From Chryseobacterium sp. MYb264 (lineage in GTDB: Bacteria > Bacteroidota > Bacteroidia > Flavobacteriales > Weeksellaceae), in NCBI RefSeq assembly GCF_035974275.1, contig NZ_CP142422.1, positions 1,736,001 through 1,800,000 on the forward strand: a stretch of DNA of 64,000 nucleotides. The letters run 5' to 3'. This document shows, piece after piece, positions 19,366 through 28,783 of this stretch. A program made the position numbers and the translations under genes. The notes under the pieces are model-generated. The model was not told the DNA's origin and did no database searches. It saw only the letters and a list, made by a program, of their open reading frames with translations. Each line of letters opens with the position of its first letter. Position 1 is the stretch's first letter.

Positions 19366-22300
19366 TTAAATACATACTTGTGTTGCAATAGTAACATGAT
19401 GTTGTTTCGCAGACACCAAAATGGATTTCGGATCTACTTCGATTAAAGACTTCTTTTGTATCACATTATTCACCAGGATTTTGATGTCATCAATATAATC
19501 TACATAGTACAGCTGCTCGAGATAGTTAATCAATTGGTTAACATTTAACTCCACATTAAAATCAATATCTTTAGAATCTGTAAATGCCCATGGCGAGATG
19601 TATTTTTTAATATCTTCGTCCAGTTGTCTCAGATAAAATGTCTCATCATACTGTTCAAAGAATTTTACCTTGGTCTGTACTTTTGCTTCTTTATAATTCG
19701 GGTTGATCACCTGTGCTTTTATATGCATGGTATTCAGTTCATTCACATAATTCTGAATTCTGTTCAGGCTGGCTCTGCTTACTCTCGGTTGATACACATC
19801 AAAAGCATTTTTATTTTTGATATTCGGCACCACCATCAAAGTCACATGTCCCGGAGCCATATAAGAATTTTCAGAAGTATGATTCAGGCATTTCACCTTG
19901 AAGACTTCCGGGAATTCCTGCAATACCAACTGCTCATAATCCCACTGGGTAATGGCTCGATGCTTATGTCTTAATCTTTCGCTTACACGCCTGTAAAATT
20001 CCGTATCTGCTTCCTTATATTTACCATCAAACGAATTATAAGGCTGATGTACCGATTTCACCTGAGGAACTCTGGTAATCAGTTTAGAAATGGTATCCGC
20101 TTCCAGTCCATTATTTAAATGAGACAGGTCATTATCCTGATTCTGGAATGTTGCCAACACTGCCTGAGTATAAATTCCCTGAATTTTACACACGGCATCG
20201 TAACTTCTTCCCGATCTTGCTCTTATCCAGACCAATCCATCGGTCAGCCTTGTATGAACATTGTTGATGTCTTTTGGTATTTTAAACTTGACAATACCGG
20301 ATTCCAGGAATTTTCTTGTCTCATTTTTCAGCATATAATCGGACATATCAAGCCATGTATTGCCCGAAAGCGCGTGCCACTCTATAAATTCTTTCTCCTT
20401 GAAAGTTTCCGCCAAAGGGTTTTCACTTCCTTCAAGCATCTGGATCAGCAAAGAAACCGTTGCTTGTGAATTGGCTTCCAGACCGATGTATAATTCGCCG
20501 CCATTCTGATGTACCGGCACAATTCTTTTGACTTCGACCTCTTTTTCGTACTGCCCGAACGCATCTTCGTGATACAGCTCTACCCCGTTACTTTTTGAAG
20601 GCTCCCCGTTGGTATCTTTACTCAGGTAAGAATATACGCTTTCTTTTGCGCTGTAATTCAGTTCAATATCTTCAGCAAAAGGAATATAAGGTTCATTGGG
20701 AACCAGTTTTTGACTATCCGGATTGCTTGATAGTGCCAGTGTATACAGCTTAGGATAAACATCCTGTAATGCCGACTGTTTCAGTGTCAGCCTGATTGCC
20801 TCTCCTGTTTCAGCTTTATTGCTTGTATTAAAGATCGAAAACTGAGTTTTATATTCATTTTCCACTTTTTTAAAAAGCTCAATATCCCTTCCCTTCTCAT
20901 TCCAAACTTCTTTTTCCAATAAGGCGGTATCTGCTCTGAAATAGGCATCCGAACGGACAATAGATGAGCTTTTAAGCCCTTCAAACTCTTTTATACTGAT
21001 GTTTTGGTTAGGCTGAATAACATATCCGTTGTACAGATCTGTTATTGAGTCCGGAGTATTTTTCCAATTAATCGTAATGTCTGCATTGATCCATTTTTTC
21101 GAAAACATTTCATGACATTTGATATAAAAATTAGAACCTTTAATGGGTTGCGCTGTGAATGGATAGTATGGTTTTTCAGCATTCAGTGTATCATTGTCAT
21201 TTTCAATCTGAAGAGACTTTACCCCTTTTACATCGACTGATATTTCAATATTTTTTATTAATTTTTCCGAAAGAGCTTCATATATCTTATAATATTTTTC
21301 ACCTTCGATCATGAACCTTATCACAGGGAAACTGGTCTGGAATTTTTCCTGTAAAACCTCTTTGTTATAAGCTACGACCGCAGGAAAATCTTTAGGCATT
21401 GTAAAAGAAAGCTCTAACTGATCCTCAGTATTTCTGTCACATCTTAAAACAATTCCGGATAACCATTCATTTTCGCCGCTGCAAAATATCCTGATATTAT
21501 TCTTAATTTCGTCATTTGTCAGATCCTGTAATTTCTGAGTCGAATTTTTTGTAAAATCGATTTTTAAATTGACGGTTCTCTCGCCTTCTTTTAAATCAAA
21601 TAATGAAGAAGCCACAGAAAACCCAAGTTTAGCTTTAGGAAGCTCTTTATACACAGATTTACCTGAAATAGTTTCATCAGAGTTATATCCGAAAGGCCAC
21701 CAATAGTTGCTTTCTTCAGGCAACTGGTCTCCAAGACCATCTGCCGAATTTGCAACATGAGCCATTTTAAGCTCTCCGTTTTCAACATCATTCAAGAAAC
21801 TTTTGATCTCAACCACCTTTGCCTGATTGGCGATCAGCTCTTCCGACGTTTTATAAACGCGTTTTTTTCCATTCGCGTCTTTATCGCCATCCAAAAGAGT
21901 TCCGTTGGGAATTCTCTCCTGAAGTGCTTTTTTTGCCAGTTCAAAAATCACAAATACCTGATCTGCTTTGGCATCGTTTTTTTCAATCTGAAGGATTTCG
22001 TTATAATAGAAATCCAAATGTCTTTTCGTTAAATTATTAAAGGCTTTTTTTGAGAAATCCAATAATTTCAGGAAGCAGACAAATAAGGTAAGATGTGGGG
22101 TAAGGCTGCTGTCCTGCTCAAAACGGGAAATAAGCTCTGTAACCTGTTTTTTCATACTTTTATACTCCACGCTTTCCCTACGCGGGATTGCCTGTGTATC
22201 ATCACCCAGGAAAAAGTTTCCCCAGTTTCCTTTGGGTGTGGTATTATCCTCTTTATCAAAATAGTTGACACGCTGTGCAAAATTATTAGCGAATAATAGC

Positions 22301-22443
22301 CAGTCAAACAAATCGAAATCGTGTAATTCAAGATTGCCCGGATCTAATTCTGCTAAAAAGCGCTGCATTTGTGATTTTCCTTCACGATAATGTGAAAATG
22401 TATCTGTTTTTTTCATTTGTTTATATTTACTATGGTCAGCCAT
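19366..22443 (-). CDS. eCIS baseplate J-like protein (Afp11/Pvc11-like)
   Basis: The protein has 1025 residues. The C-terminal third holds the baseplate-J-like core: TEFYRRVSERLRHKHRAI near residues 800-830, followed by WDYEQLVLQEFPEVFKVKC and a long domain with alternating strands (HVTLMVVPNIKN, YVNELNTMHIKAQVINP). The N-terminal half is helical and variable. J-like wedges link the spike hub to the sheath and change shape on target contact. The gene sits between the gp25-like gene upstream and the second baseplate gene downstream, as in Afp clusters. About 200 bases separate it from the gp25 gene and contain a dispersed intergenic repeat. Confidence 0.85.
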   Translation of the reverse strand: MADHSKYKQMKKTDTFSHYREGKSQMQRFLAELDPGNLELHDFDLFDWLLFANNFAQRVNYFDKEDNTTPKGNWGNFFLGDDTQAIPRRESVEYKSMKKQVTELISRFEQDSSLTPHLTLFVCFLKLLDFSKKAFNNLTKRHLDFYYNEILQIEKNDAKADQVFVIFELAKKALQERIPNGTLLDGDKDANGKKRVYKTSEELIANQAKVVEIKSFLNDVENGELKMAHVANSADGLGDQLPEESNYWWPFGYNSDETISGKSVYKELPKAKLGFSVASSLFDLKEGERTVNLKIDFTKNSTQKLQDLTNDEIKNNIRIFCSGENEWLSGIVLRCDRNTEDQLELSFTMPKDFPAVVAYNKEVLQEKFQTSFPVIRFMIEGEKYYKIYEALSEKLIKNIEISVDVKGVKSLQIENDNDTLNAEKPYYPFTAQPIKGSNFYIKCHEMFSKKWINADITINWKNTPDSITDLYNGYVIQPNQNISIKEFEGLKSSSIVRSDAYFRADTALLEKEVWNEKGRDIELFKKVENEYKTQFSIFNTSNKAETGEAIRLTLKQSALQDVYPKLYTLALSSNPDSQKLVPNEPYIPFAEDIELNYSAKESVYSYLSKDTNGEPSKSNGVELYHEDAFGQYEKEVEVKRIVPVHQNGGELYIGLEANSQATVSLLIQMLEGSENPLAETFKEKEFIEWHALSGNTWLDMSDYMLKNETRKFLESGIVKFKIPKDINNVHTRLTDGLVWIRARSGRSYDAVCKIQGIYTQAVLATFQNQDNDLSHLNNGLEADTISKLITRVPQVKSVHQPYNSFDGKYKEADTEFYRRVSERLRHKHRAITQWDYEQLVLQEFPEVFKVKCLNHTSENSYMAPGHVTLMVVPNIKNKNAFDVYQPRVSRASLNRIQNYVNELNTMHIKAQVINPNYKEAKVQTKVKFFEQYDETFYLRQLDEDIKKYISPWAFTDSKDIDFNVELNVNQLINYLEQLYYVDYIDDIKILVNNVIQKKSLIEVDPKSILVSAKQHHVTIATQVCI

Positions 22444-22540
22444 CGGGTTTCACCCTAAGCTACTGTTATTCCACCACTGTGTGGCTTCTGAAGGTACATT
22501 CAAAATAAAAATGGGCTTCTGTTTAAACTCCGACTTCATT

Positions 22541-22580
22541 CACTTGGTTCTTTTTATTTTTTACTTTTTAACTATAAAAA
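22541..22580. repeat. Dispersed intergenic repeat, degenerate copy
   Basis: CACTTGGTTCTTTTTATTTT followed by TTTACTTTT resembles the better copies at 27301, 29334 and 34263 and the inverted copy at 36255. It lies in the 196-base gap between the gp25 and J-like genes; no gene is seen in that gap. Confidence 0.5.
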
Positions 22581-22639
22581 TCAAATAAATACCGTCAATC
22601 TCTCGTTATTTAAAATGGCTACAGACATCCCGTCATTCA

Positions 22640-23050
22640 TTATATTTCGGTAGCTTCCCCTTTGTAGAAAGGAAAAACCATATTGCTTCTTGTATTGGTA
22701 TTCCTTACTTCGTAGTCGATCTCTATTAAAACTTCTCCTTCCAGCTCTTCCTGAGTATCAATCTCAATACTCAAAATATTTATTCTGGGCTCGTGATATA
22801 AAATCGCACGCTCCACGATACCTTTCATTTGGGTAATCAGCGTTAGATCCAGAGGTTTGAAGAGCATTTCCTGCAGATCACATCCGTAGTCCGGAAACAT
22901 GACGCGCTCTCCAGGACGTGTTGACAATAAGATCATCAGACTGTTATTGATGTCTTCTACGTCTGTGGTCATCGACAGTTTTCCTTCGGTCTCATTAAAC
23001 TCAGGCGGAAAACTCCAGCCTATTCCTAAAAAATCTGTATTTATTTTCAT
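22640..23050 (-). CDS. gp25/GPW-like baseplate wedge protein (Afp9-like)
   Basis: The protein has 136 residues, the normal length of the gp25-like lysozyme-fold wedge family. The signature is visible: GIGWSFPPEF near the N-terminus, then INNSLMILLSTRPGERVMFP and YGCDLQEMLFKPLD, the classical RPGER...P.(F/Y)G motif. These proteins start sheath assembly on the baseplate. It lies between the PAAR gene and the J-like gene. Confidence 0.92.
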   Translation of the reverse strand: MKINTDFLGIGWSFPPEFNETEGKLSMTTDVEDINNSLMILLSTRPGERVMFPDYGCDLQEMLFKPLDLTLITQMKGIVERAILYHEPRINILSIEIDTQEELEGEVLIEIDYEVRNTNTRSNMVFPFYKGEATEI

Positions 23051-23161
23051 ACGTTATTGGTTTTAGTCGTTGTTCGTTCTTATTTGGTGATTAATAGTTG
23101 TTGCTTGATGGTTGTTGGTTTTGAATGTCAGTTCAGTACAACCGAAAAATGTATTCAAAAA

Positions 23162-23452
23162 TCAACCACCAATCAGAACAGTGGCTTCCCCTGCGGAAAT
23201 TACCCCTCCGTGAGCGGTAGAATCTCCCATTCTTGCGGCTGGTTTCCCTCCGATCATCACACTTGAAGATCCTGAGGCAATGGTATCCATAGGCCCTGTG
23301 CATACCGCTTTATCTCCCACTCTTGCGGCAGGTTTCCCTCCGATAAGCACTGTGGGTTCTCCCGCCGGAATGATGGGTCCGCCTACGTGGGGAACATTTC
23401 CCGTTACCATAGGACAGGTATGCATATCTGTAATTCTTGCTGCCGGTTTCAT
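23162..23452 (-). CDS. PAAR-domain spike tip protein (Afp10-like)
   Basis: The protein has 96 residues made almost entirely of a PAAR repeat domain: KPAARITDMHTCPM at the start, two GGKPAARxGD units, and metal-binding His/Cys residues (H11, C13 region, C51 region, H near 79). The PAAR cone sharpens the VgrG spike and may carry effectors. It ends in ...ATVLIGG without an extension. The stop lies about 110 bases before the gp25 gene start; the VgrG-like gene ends 2 bases upstream. Confidence 0.93.
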   Translation of the reverse strand: MKPAARITDMHTCPMVTGNVPHVGGPIIPAGEPTVLIGGKPAARVGDKAVCTGPMDTIASGSSSVMIGGKPAARMGDSTAHGGVISAGEATVLIGG

Positions 23453-23454
23453 GA

Positions 23455-25200
23455 TTAATTAATTTTTACCTGAGAGCCTTTGATGACAGTCACTGCACCG
23501 GATTTAATTTCAGAACCGGAGCTGCCTTCTGCTTTCAACTGCGCAGATGCTTTCACACTGACATTATTTCCTTCCATCTTAATGTCGCCTTTTGCTTTCA
23601 TCTTGATGTCTTTGCCGCTTTCTATACTGATTCCGTCTTTATTAAGGGTAATGATATTCGAATGCTCATCTTCTATTTTAATGAGATCTGCATCTTCGTC
23701 CAGAATTATTTTTTTGCCTTTTGGTGTTTCAAGGGTGTAGGAAATTTTATCATCATTAAAGATCATTTTCATTTCACTTCTTGTGACGAATCCTTTTTCG
23801 TGATTATCGTCGGAAGCCACAATGGAAGCGGGTTTCGTACTGCTGTTTAACATTCCAAGCACTACTGCGTCATTAGGATCATCATTAATAAATCCGATGA
23901 TCACCTCATCCCCGATTTCAGGTCTGAAGAATGAACCTCTGTTTTCCCCAGCGTCAAGGGTAGCTACTCTTGACCAGATTCCCTCTTCTTCGTTATTGAT
24001 AATGGGTATTTGGACTAAAATCCGGTCTTCACCGTCAGGATCAGATTCTAATTGTGATACAATTCCGACATGTAATCCGCTGATCGCAGGAATAATACCT
24101 GATCCCGGCATTTCGCTGACGTCATAAGTTTCCGAAAACCAAGTTGGCGAAAGCCCGAACTGAGCGTCTACCAGCCAGTTTCCGTCTGCAATTTCGTGGC
24201 GGACACCGGTAACGTAAATTTTCCCGTTGAATCTGTTTCCGACTCCCTGAAGCGTTAATGAAACTCCCGGTTTCACCGACGGAATTCCCTGGAATTTTAC
24301 TCTTCCTTTTGTTTTCGCTAATTGCTGGAAAGTTGCTTTTGCGTCGCCCCATTCCTGTAATTCTCCCTGAGTAAGATTTCCGCCGTGTTTAAGCTGCAGA
24401 TCTTCAATTCCGAAAACTTTTGCCAGGTCATCTGATGAAAGATCACCATTCAGACTGATGGCAGGATCCTGAGCTTCGACTTCCGTCAGTTCCTGATCAG
24501 TATAACTCCAAGTTTTGGCCGTAATTTTGCTGAATTGATCCCTCGCATCGATCTCACCGTCAAACTCATGTACTGAAGATCCGTACACCACAGTTTCCAC
24601 TTCTTTTCCACTAAAATCAGGTTTAGCCACTTTTACCGTTCCGTCTTCCACGAAACAAAGTTTCCCGTTGGCCTGTGCTCTGGTCAGCATAAAATCCCAG
24701 TCCGAAGCCTGATACTGAACCAGTTCTTTATGTGAATTGGAAGTAGCCTCCACATCCGCAGTTGCCCCGCTGTTTCCAATCAATTCTTCAATGATATCAC
24801 TGTCTTTGCTGTCGTAGAAGTATTTGCTTTTTCTGCCTAAGGTCATTTTCACGGCCTTGTCTCGGCATTCAATGATGAGGTAAGAAGAGCCGCTTCTGAC
24901 TTTTATATTATGCTTTACAACCACTCCTTTAAAAATGGTTTCTTCTTCAGAATGATAGCCTGCCGTGATCTCGATTTCTTTTCCCGGAATCAGCAGATCT
25001 TCATTACTTAATTTGAAATCCTGATCCGGCACACTTCCGTCCAAAATCACAATGCGGGCATAAGGAATTCTGTTGACTTCCTTTTCCACGACAATGCTCT
25101 TCACACCATATTTTCCCGGCAGCTCTGTACCTCCGGACATTACTTTAAAAGTTACTAAGTCCGAATTTTTTGATGTTTTTATGTATCCACTGTTATTCAT
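23455..25200 (-). CDS. VgrG-like spike protein (Afp8-like)
   Basis: The protein has 581 residues. The N-terminal ~350 residues correspond to the gp27/phage late-control D hub (IVVEKEVNRIPYARIVILDG, DWDFMLTRAQANGKLCFVEDG). Residues 380-460 form the gp5-type OB domain (VSQLESDPDGEDRILVQIP, GSFFRPEIGDEVIIGFINDDP). The C-terminus is a repetitive beta-helix needle (IKMKAKGDIKMEG). There is no C-terminal effector extension. It trimerises to form the puncturing spike capped by the PAAR protein encoded next. Confidence 0.93.
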   Translation of the reverse strand: MNNSGYIKTSKNSDLVTFKVMSGGTELPGKYGVKSIVVEKEVNRIPYARIVILDGSVPDQDFKLSNEDLLIPGKEIEITAGYHSEEETIFKGVVVKHNIKVRSGSSYLIIECRDKAVKMTLGRKSKYFYDSKDSDIIEELIGNSGATADVEATSNSHKELVQYQASDWDFMLTRAQANGKLCFVEDGTVKVAKPDFSGKEVETVVYGSSVHEFDGEIDARDQFSKITAKTWSYTDQELTEVEAQDPAISLNGDLSSDDLAKVFGIEDLQLKHGGNLTQGELQEWGDAKATFQQLAKTKGRVKFQGIPSVKPGVSLTLQGVGNRFNGKIYVTGVRHEIADGNWLVDAQFGLSPTWFSETYDVSEMPGSGIIPAISGLHVGIVSQLESDPDGEDRILVQIPIINNEEEGIWSRVATLDAGENRGSFFRPEIGDEVIIGFINDDPNDAVVLGMLNSSTKPASIVASDDNHEKGFVTRSEMKMIFNDDKISYTLETPKGKKIILDEDADLIKIEDEHSNIITLNKDGISIESGKDIKMKAKGDIKMEGNNVSVKASAQLKAEGSSGSEIKSGAVTVIKGSQVKIN

Positions 25201-25201
25201 C

Positions 25202-25921
25202 TTATGATACTTTTTCTATGGGCGGAAAGTACAGTTCACTTCCTGGTTTTAATTGTCTGAAATTGACAAGACCATTTGCCTTTGCAACTTCCAAATAGTA
25301 TTTAGAATCTCCGTAAATTCTTTCAGTCATTAAAGGAAGTGTGTCTCCATCTTGTACGGTTCTTTTGTGGGTGAGATCTGGGGAAGATGCTTTCACCTCT
25401 TTTGCTGCAAGTTCTTGACTAATTGATTCACTGAATTTCGCTTTTCCTATCGCTCTTAATGGGCGTCCTTCATTGTCAAACAATTTATACTCCACAGTAA
25501 ACTCTGCTAATACTCCCTTAAATTCAAAATCACCCCAGTTAAGAATGACACTATAAGGTTTATGAATAAGACCATCAACCTGCCCTGTAGCCTCATAAAA
25601 AGCGTCAACTTGATCTTTAACAGATGTTTTCTTAAAAGCTTTCCCTTTAATTTTATTGATCAATTTATTACCTGAAAAGGTTTCTGTAACACCGGTTCCA
25701 TCAAATAGAAATTCTAACTGTAAATCAGTTGAAGGTGACGCAACATATTTTTTATTCTCTTTAGGAGTTCCTAAGGCTTGACCAGGTTCCAGTTCTGTTT
25801 TATATGTAATGGAATAACCCGTAGGGTTTATAAAAGCTGTAAAGGCTCCACTATCGACCCTTCTTTTATAATCGGAGTCTTCATATGTTCCTATTGTAAG
25901 TTTTTGAATTGCTCCCCTCAT
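25202..25921 (-). CDS. LysM-containing baseplate protein (Afp7-like)
   Basis: The protein has 239 residues. The N-terminal ~180 residues form a CIS-type beta domain (YSITYKTELEPGQALGTP...). The C-terminal LysM domain, about 187-236, reads VQDGDTLPLMTERIYGDSKY with LKPGSELYFPP at its end. In contractile systems this LysM protein bridges the tube and the spike hub rather than degrading the wall. Its start overlaps the stop of the DUF5908 gene (TAATG), and it ends 2 bases before the spike gene. Confidence 0.88.
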   Translation of the reverse strand: MRGAIQKLTIGTYEDSDYKRRVDSGAFTAFINPTGYSITYKTELEPGQALGTPKENKKYVASPSTDLQLEFLFDGTGVTETFSGNKLINKIKGKAFKKTSVKDQVDAFYEATGQVDGLIHKPYSVILNWGDFEFKGVLAEFTVEYKLFDNEGRPLRAIGKAKFSESISQELAAKEVKASSPDLTHKRTVQDGDTLPLMTERIYGDSKYYLEVAKANGLVNFRQLKPGSELYFPPIEKVS

Positions 25922-26082
25922 TATCTTTCTTTTTTACGTTTTGCAATATTCGCTGCCTGCTCTACACTTTCACTCACTGCCCGCATAATCTGGGCTTCAT
26001 CTACTGATGTCGCACTGGTCGTTGCTGCTGTTTTCTCGTCCACATTTATTTTAATGTGAAGCTCTTTTATTTCTATTGGCAT
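25921..26082 (-). CDS. DUF5908 small eCIS protein
   Basis: The 53-residue frame from ATG 26080-26082 begins MPIEIKELHIKINVDE and ends in a basic tail, AKRKKER. This start is the characteristic signature of DUF5908, a family of very short proteins found in Bacteroidota contractile injection loci between tube and baseplate genes. Its exact role is unknown. It overlaps the next gene by one base, so it is translationally coupled to the LysM protein. About 200 bases upstream (26083-26280) hold nothing I recognise. Confidence 0.75.
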   Translation of the reverse strand: MPIEIKELHIKINVDEKTAATTSATSVDEAQIMRAVSESVEQAANIAKRKKER

Positions 26083-26280
26083 TTCGTTTGTTTTTAATCA
26101 ATTTTTAATTTAAAATTTTAAAAATCAATGATTTAACCTATTTATTTTAAAAAATCCAAGCACATGAAGAGTCTGTTCAGCCTTATGATAGACTAATCTG
26201 TTGTTTTTTATGAAAAATTATTTTGCTAAAAGTTATCTTGAGACCAAAATACCCTTACGTGCTTAGATTTTATTTAGAAA

Positions 26281-26748
26281 TTACAAGCCTAAACTTGCTA
26301 ACGATGAAGGTATTGTGAAATATCTGTATTTCAGTTCTATGGTTTCAATAGCCAGTTTGCTTTCTTCTGCGTTGAATTCTGAAACTTCCCATCTTACAGG
26401 GTACGCTCCAACAACATTCCAGACCATTAAAGGCGCCGTAGACTGAAGTCCTCCCGAAAGAGTAACGATCAGATCTCTAGGCTCGAACTCGAAGTTTTCC
26501 ATCGCATTTCTGCACCAGCTTATCAGTCCTGAACTTACCATTAATCCGCGCTTAAGAACTAAATTTGGATATTTTGGTCTCAAAGGAAGCTGATGGGTAA
26601 ATCTGTTTTCGCCTCCCTCGGCATATTCTTCCGTTGTAATTTCTGTTGATAAACCAGATATAGACTGAAATCTGGAGTCAATACCCTCTGTGGTTGAAAT
26701 CCCGTTAACAATAAAAGAGAAACTGGTTGGAGGATATAAAAGAGCCAT
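26281..26748 (-). CDS. Tail tube-like protein (Afp5-type, gp19/Hcp fold)
   Basis: The protein has 155 residues and the T4 gp19-like tube pattern: PTSFSFIVNG, then FQSISGLSTEITTEEYAEGG, LKRGLMVSSGLISWCRN and the C-terminal AIETIELKYRYF. It differs strongly from the two identical 143-residue tube proteins and lies between them and the baseplate genes, so it is the likely tube-initiator ring that joins tube to hub. It is 2 bases from the downstream end of the second tube gene. Confidence 0.9.
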   Translation of the reverse strand: MALLYPPTSFSFIVNGISTTEGIDSRFQSISGLSTEITTEEYAEGGENRFTHQLPLRPKYPNLVLKRGLMVSSGLISWCRNAMENFEFEPRDLIVTLSGGLQSTAPLMVWNVVGAYPVRWEVSEFNAEESKLAIETIELKYRYFTIPSSLASLGL

Positions 26749-26750
26749 GA

Positions 26751-27182
26751 TTAGTTATTTTCAATAGTTAATCCTTCGTGTGCAAGCTCCAACGTTTCAA
26801 TAGCCACCTCGTTACCTTCAGCTTTAAGATCCGTTGACTGCAATTTAAGGGGGAATGCATTTTTCACTTTCCATGTTACTGCAGGCTCTCCGTTTTCGTC
26901 CAAAAGGGAAATCGTAATCGATCTTCTTTCTACCGTATTCAACTGAATAGACTGGAACCAATCAAAAAACTCGTTGTCTTTTTTGAAAGTCCCTCTCTTT
27001 AACGTAATGTTATTGAAAACTCTCAATCCCGGCATCTTGATTTTGCTGAAATCCGGACTTGCACCATGTCTGTATTCAATCAGTCCCGCTTCGATATTTA
27101 ATCCGGAAACTTCCTGAAAACCTACTTTTGTTCCGCCCCAATCTACTTCAAAGGCAAACTTTACTAATGGATATGTACTCAT
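26751..27182 (-). CDS. Tail tube protein, copy 2
   Basis: The protein has 143 residues of the gp19/Hcp-like tube family (FAFEVDWGGTKVGFQEVSGL, KRGTFKKDNEFFDWF, AIETLELAHEGLTIENN). It is identical in amino-acid sequence to the copy at 28784, with only about three silent base changes seen. The tube forms the hexameric inner channel that carries cargo. It belongs to a 2-kb duplicated tube-sheath unit. Confidence 0.92.
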   Translation of the reverse strand: MSTYPLVKFAFEVDWGGTKVGFQEVSGLNIEAGLIEYRHGASPDFSKIKMPGLRVFNNITLKRGTFKKDNEFFDWFQSIQLNTVERRSITISLLDENGEPAVTWKVKNAFPLKLQSTDLKAEGNEVAIETLELAHEGLTIENN

Positions 27183-27300
27183 TTTTGTATATATATTTAT
27201 TGTTATTTAATGTGAACCCGACATTCAAAATTCAAAGTTTAAGGTTTAAGGTTTAAGGTTTGAGGTTTAAAGTTTAATGATTTTTAAAATTCAGACCTCA

Positions 27301-27343
27301 CCCACTTGGCTCTTTTTACTTTTTAATTTTTACTTTTTACTTC
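27301..27343. repeat. Dispersed intergenic repeat
   Basis: CCCACTTGGCTCTTTTTACT followed by T-rich ACTTTTT units. The same motif occurs at 29334 (inside the duplicated block), 34263, 22541 (degenerate) and inverted at 36255. All copies in the window lie between eCIS genes. Confidence 0.65.
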
Positions 27344-27403
27344 TACTAATTATTCAAAATCAAACAATTAACATCGAGTTCGCTTTATTTAGTTTAATTT
27401 GGA

Positions 27404-28759
27404 TTAAGCTTCCTGTAATTTGTGAGAAAAACGAAGCACGATAAATTCAGCCGGACGAACCGCTGCCATACCGATCTCGATATTCATTCTTCCTTCCAAA
27501 ATATCCTGTGCAGACATCGTTTTATTTAAACCTACGCTTACGTAATAAGCTTCTTCAGGCTTGCTTCCGGCCAATGCACCATCCTGCCACTGTTGATTCA
27601 AGAAATTCTCGATCATCGTCTGAACACGGATCCAGGTATTCGCTGTATTCGCTTCGAAAACGAAACGCTCTGTTGCTTTTTTCACAGACTCTTCTACCAT
27701 ACTGAAGAAACGACGTACAGAGATATATCTCCACTCATTACTGTTTCCGTCTAATGTTCTTGCTCCCCAAACCAAAGTTCCTTTTCCTGTAAACGTTCTG
27801 ATCGCGTTGATGGATTTTCCTGCTTCAGGATGTACATTAAGATCATATTGATCTTCGTGAGAAATTTTTACTGTTGGTGCTACTACATAGTTTAATCCTA
27901 CGTTTGCCGGTGCTTTGAATACGCCTGAAGTACTGTCTACTTTAGCATACACCCCGGCAATTGCGGATGAAGATCCCAATACCACTTTTTTAGACTCAAT
28001 GATATTTTTAATTCTGTTATACAAATCAGAGTCGCTTGATTTTAAATCTGATAAATACGTAGCGCCTTCAACTCTTGCAAAATCCAACTGAGGAAAGATG
28101 ATTTCCACTTCTTTTTCATCAAAATTATAGCTCAGAACAGTCTCTAATTTCGGGTAATAGGCTGCTCCGTATTTTAAGCGCTCACCACTGTCTCCAGAAC
28201 TTAAAGTATCTCTGAAATTATCTACCGCAGTAGATTCATCTCCGAAAACATCCATGATAACGAACCTGTCTTTCATCAATTCAGCCTGATCCAATGCCAT
28301 TCCGTAAATATCGGGAATCGCTGTTTTTAAAGCTTCAGCATCCGGAAAAACAAGAAGCGTAGGCTCATCTTCTTTCTCCAAGGTAAGAAGCCCGATTCTT
28401 AAATCACTGAAACTTGCAAAAGCAGGATATCCCTGTTTATCTCCTACAGAAACAATATAACACGGTCCGCCGCCATTCGCGAAATACATTTGCATTGCAT
28501 AATACATTTTGAAATCGCTTATTGTTACATTTGCTTTAATATAGCTACCGCCTCCGTCAACATTCACTGTAAATTCTTCAGGTTTTGCCAATCCGAAAAC
28601 CGTTTCGTACTCTAACAGGGAAGCAATTCTCGTCGGTTCATTTTTCGGGCCTTTTTCTGTATATCCAACAAAAGCGGGAATTGCCGTTTCTACTTGTGCT
28701 ACAGAAGGTGGAAATTTTGCGATTTCCTCTACGTACACTCCGGGTGTTTTGTAATTCAT
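27404..28759 (-). CDS. Tail sheath protein, shortest paralogue (451 residues)
   Basis: The protein begins NYKTPGVYVEEIAKFPPSVA, the standard start of Afp/PVC sheath proteins, and ends in the conserved C-terminal domain (LVWGARTLDGNSNEWRYISV, FLNQQWQDGALAG, RPAEFIVLRFSHKLQ). The C-terminal domain provides the strands woven between sheath rings. The middle, about residues 130-280, is the surface domain and differs from the other sheaths. The gene starts 24 bases after the stop of tube copy 1. Confidence 0.93.
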   Translation of the reverse strand: MNYKTPGVYVEEIAKFPPSVAQVETAIPAFVGYTEKGPKNEPTRIASLLEYETVFGLAKPEEFTVNVDGGGSYIKANVTISDFKMYYAMQMYFANGGGPCYIVSVGDKQGYPAFASFSDLRIGLLTLEKEDEPTLLVFPDAEALKTAIPDIYGMALDQAELMKDRFVIMDVFGDESTAVDNFRDTLSSGDSGERLKYGAAYYPKLETVLSYNFDEKEVEIIFPQLDFARVEGATYLSDLKSSDSDLYNRIKNIIESKKVVLGSSSAIAGVYAKVDSTSGVFKAPANVGLNYVVAPTVKISHEDQYDLNVHPEAGKSINAIRTFTGKGTLVWGARTLDGNSNEWRYISVRRFFSMVEESVKKATERFVFEANTANTWIRVQTMIENFLNQQWQDGALAGSKPEEAYYVSVGLNKTMSAQDILEGRMNIEIGMAAVRPAEFIVLRFSHKLQEA

Positions 28760-28783
28760 TTTTTTAATTTTTAAGAGTTAATG

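Larger units (their letters stand above)
26751..27830. repeat. Duplicated tube-sheath block, copy near the baseplate genes
   Basis: This stretch repeats 28784-29863 at an offset of 2033 bases. It spans the tube gene, the 221-base gap with its GTTTAAG-type short repeats, and the 3' third of the sheath gene. The gap is essentially identical in both copies, and the coding parts differ at few positions. Beyond about 27830 the two sheath genes diverge. Confidence 0.85.

Noticed and set aside
23455..25200. Type VI secretion system
   Set aside because: No TssJLM membrane complex or ClpV is present; LysM, DUF4255 and multiple sheath genes point to the Afp/PVC group.
27236..27275. GTTTAAG short tandem repeats as a possible CRISPR or phase-variable tract
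   Set aside because: There are no spacers, and the tract lies between genes rather than in a promoter or coding region; it is plain low-complexity sequence inside the duplicated block.
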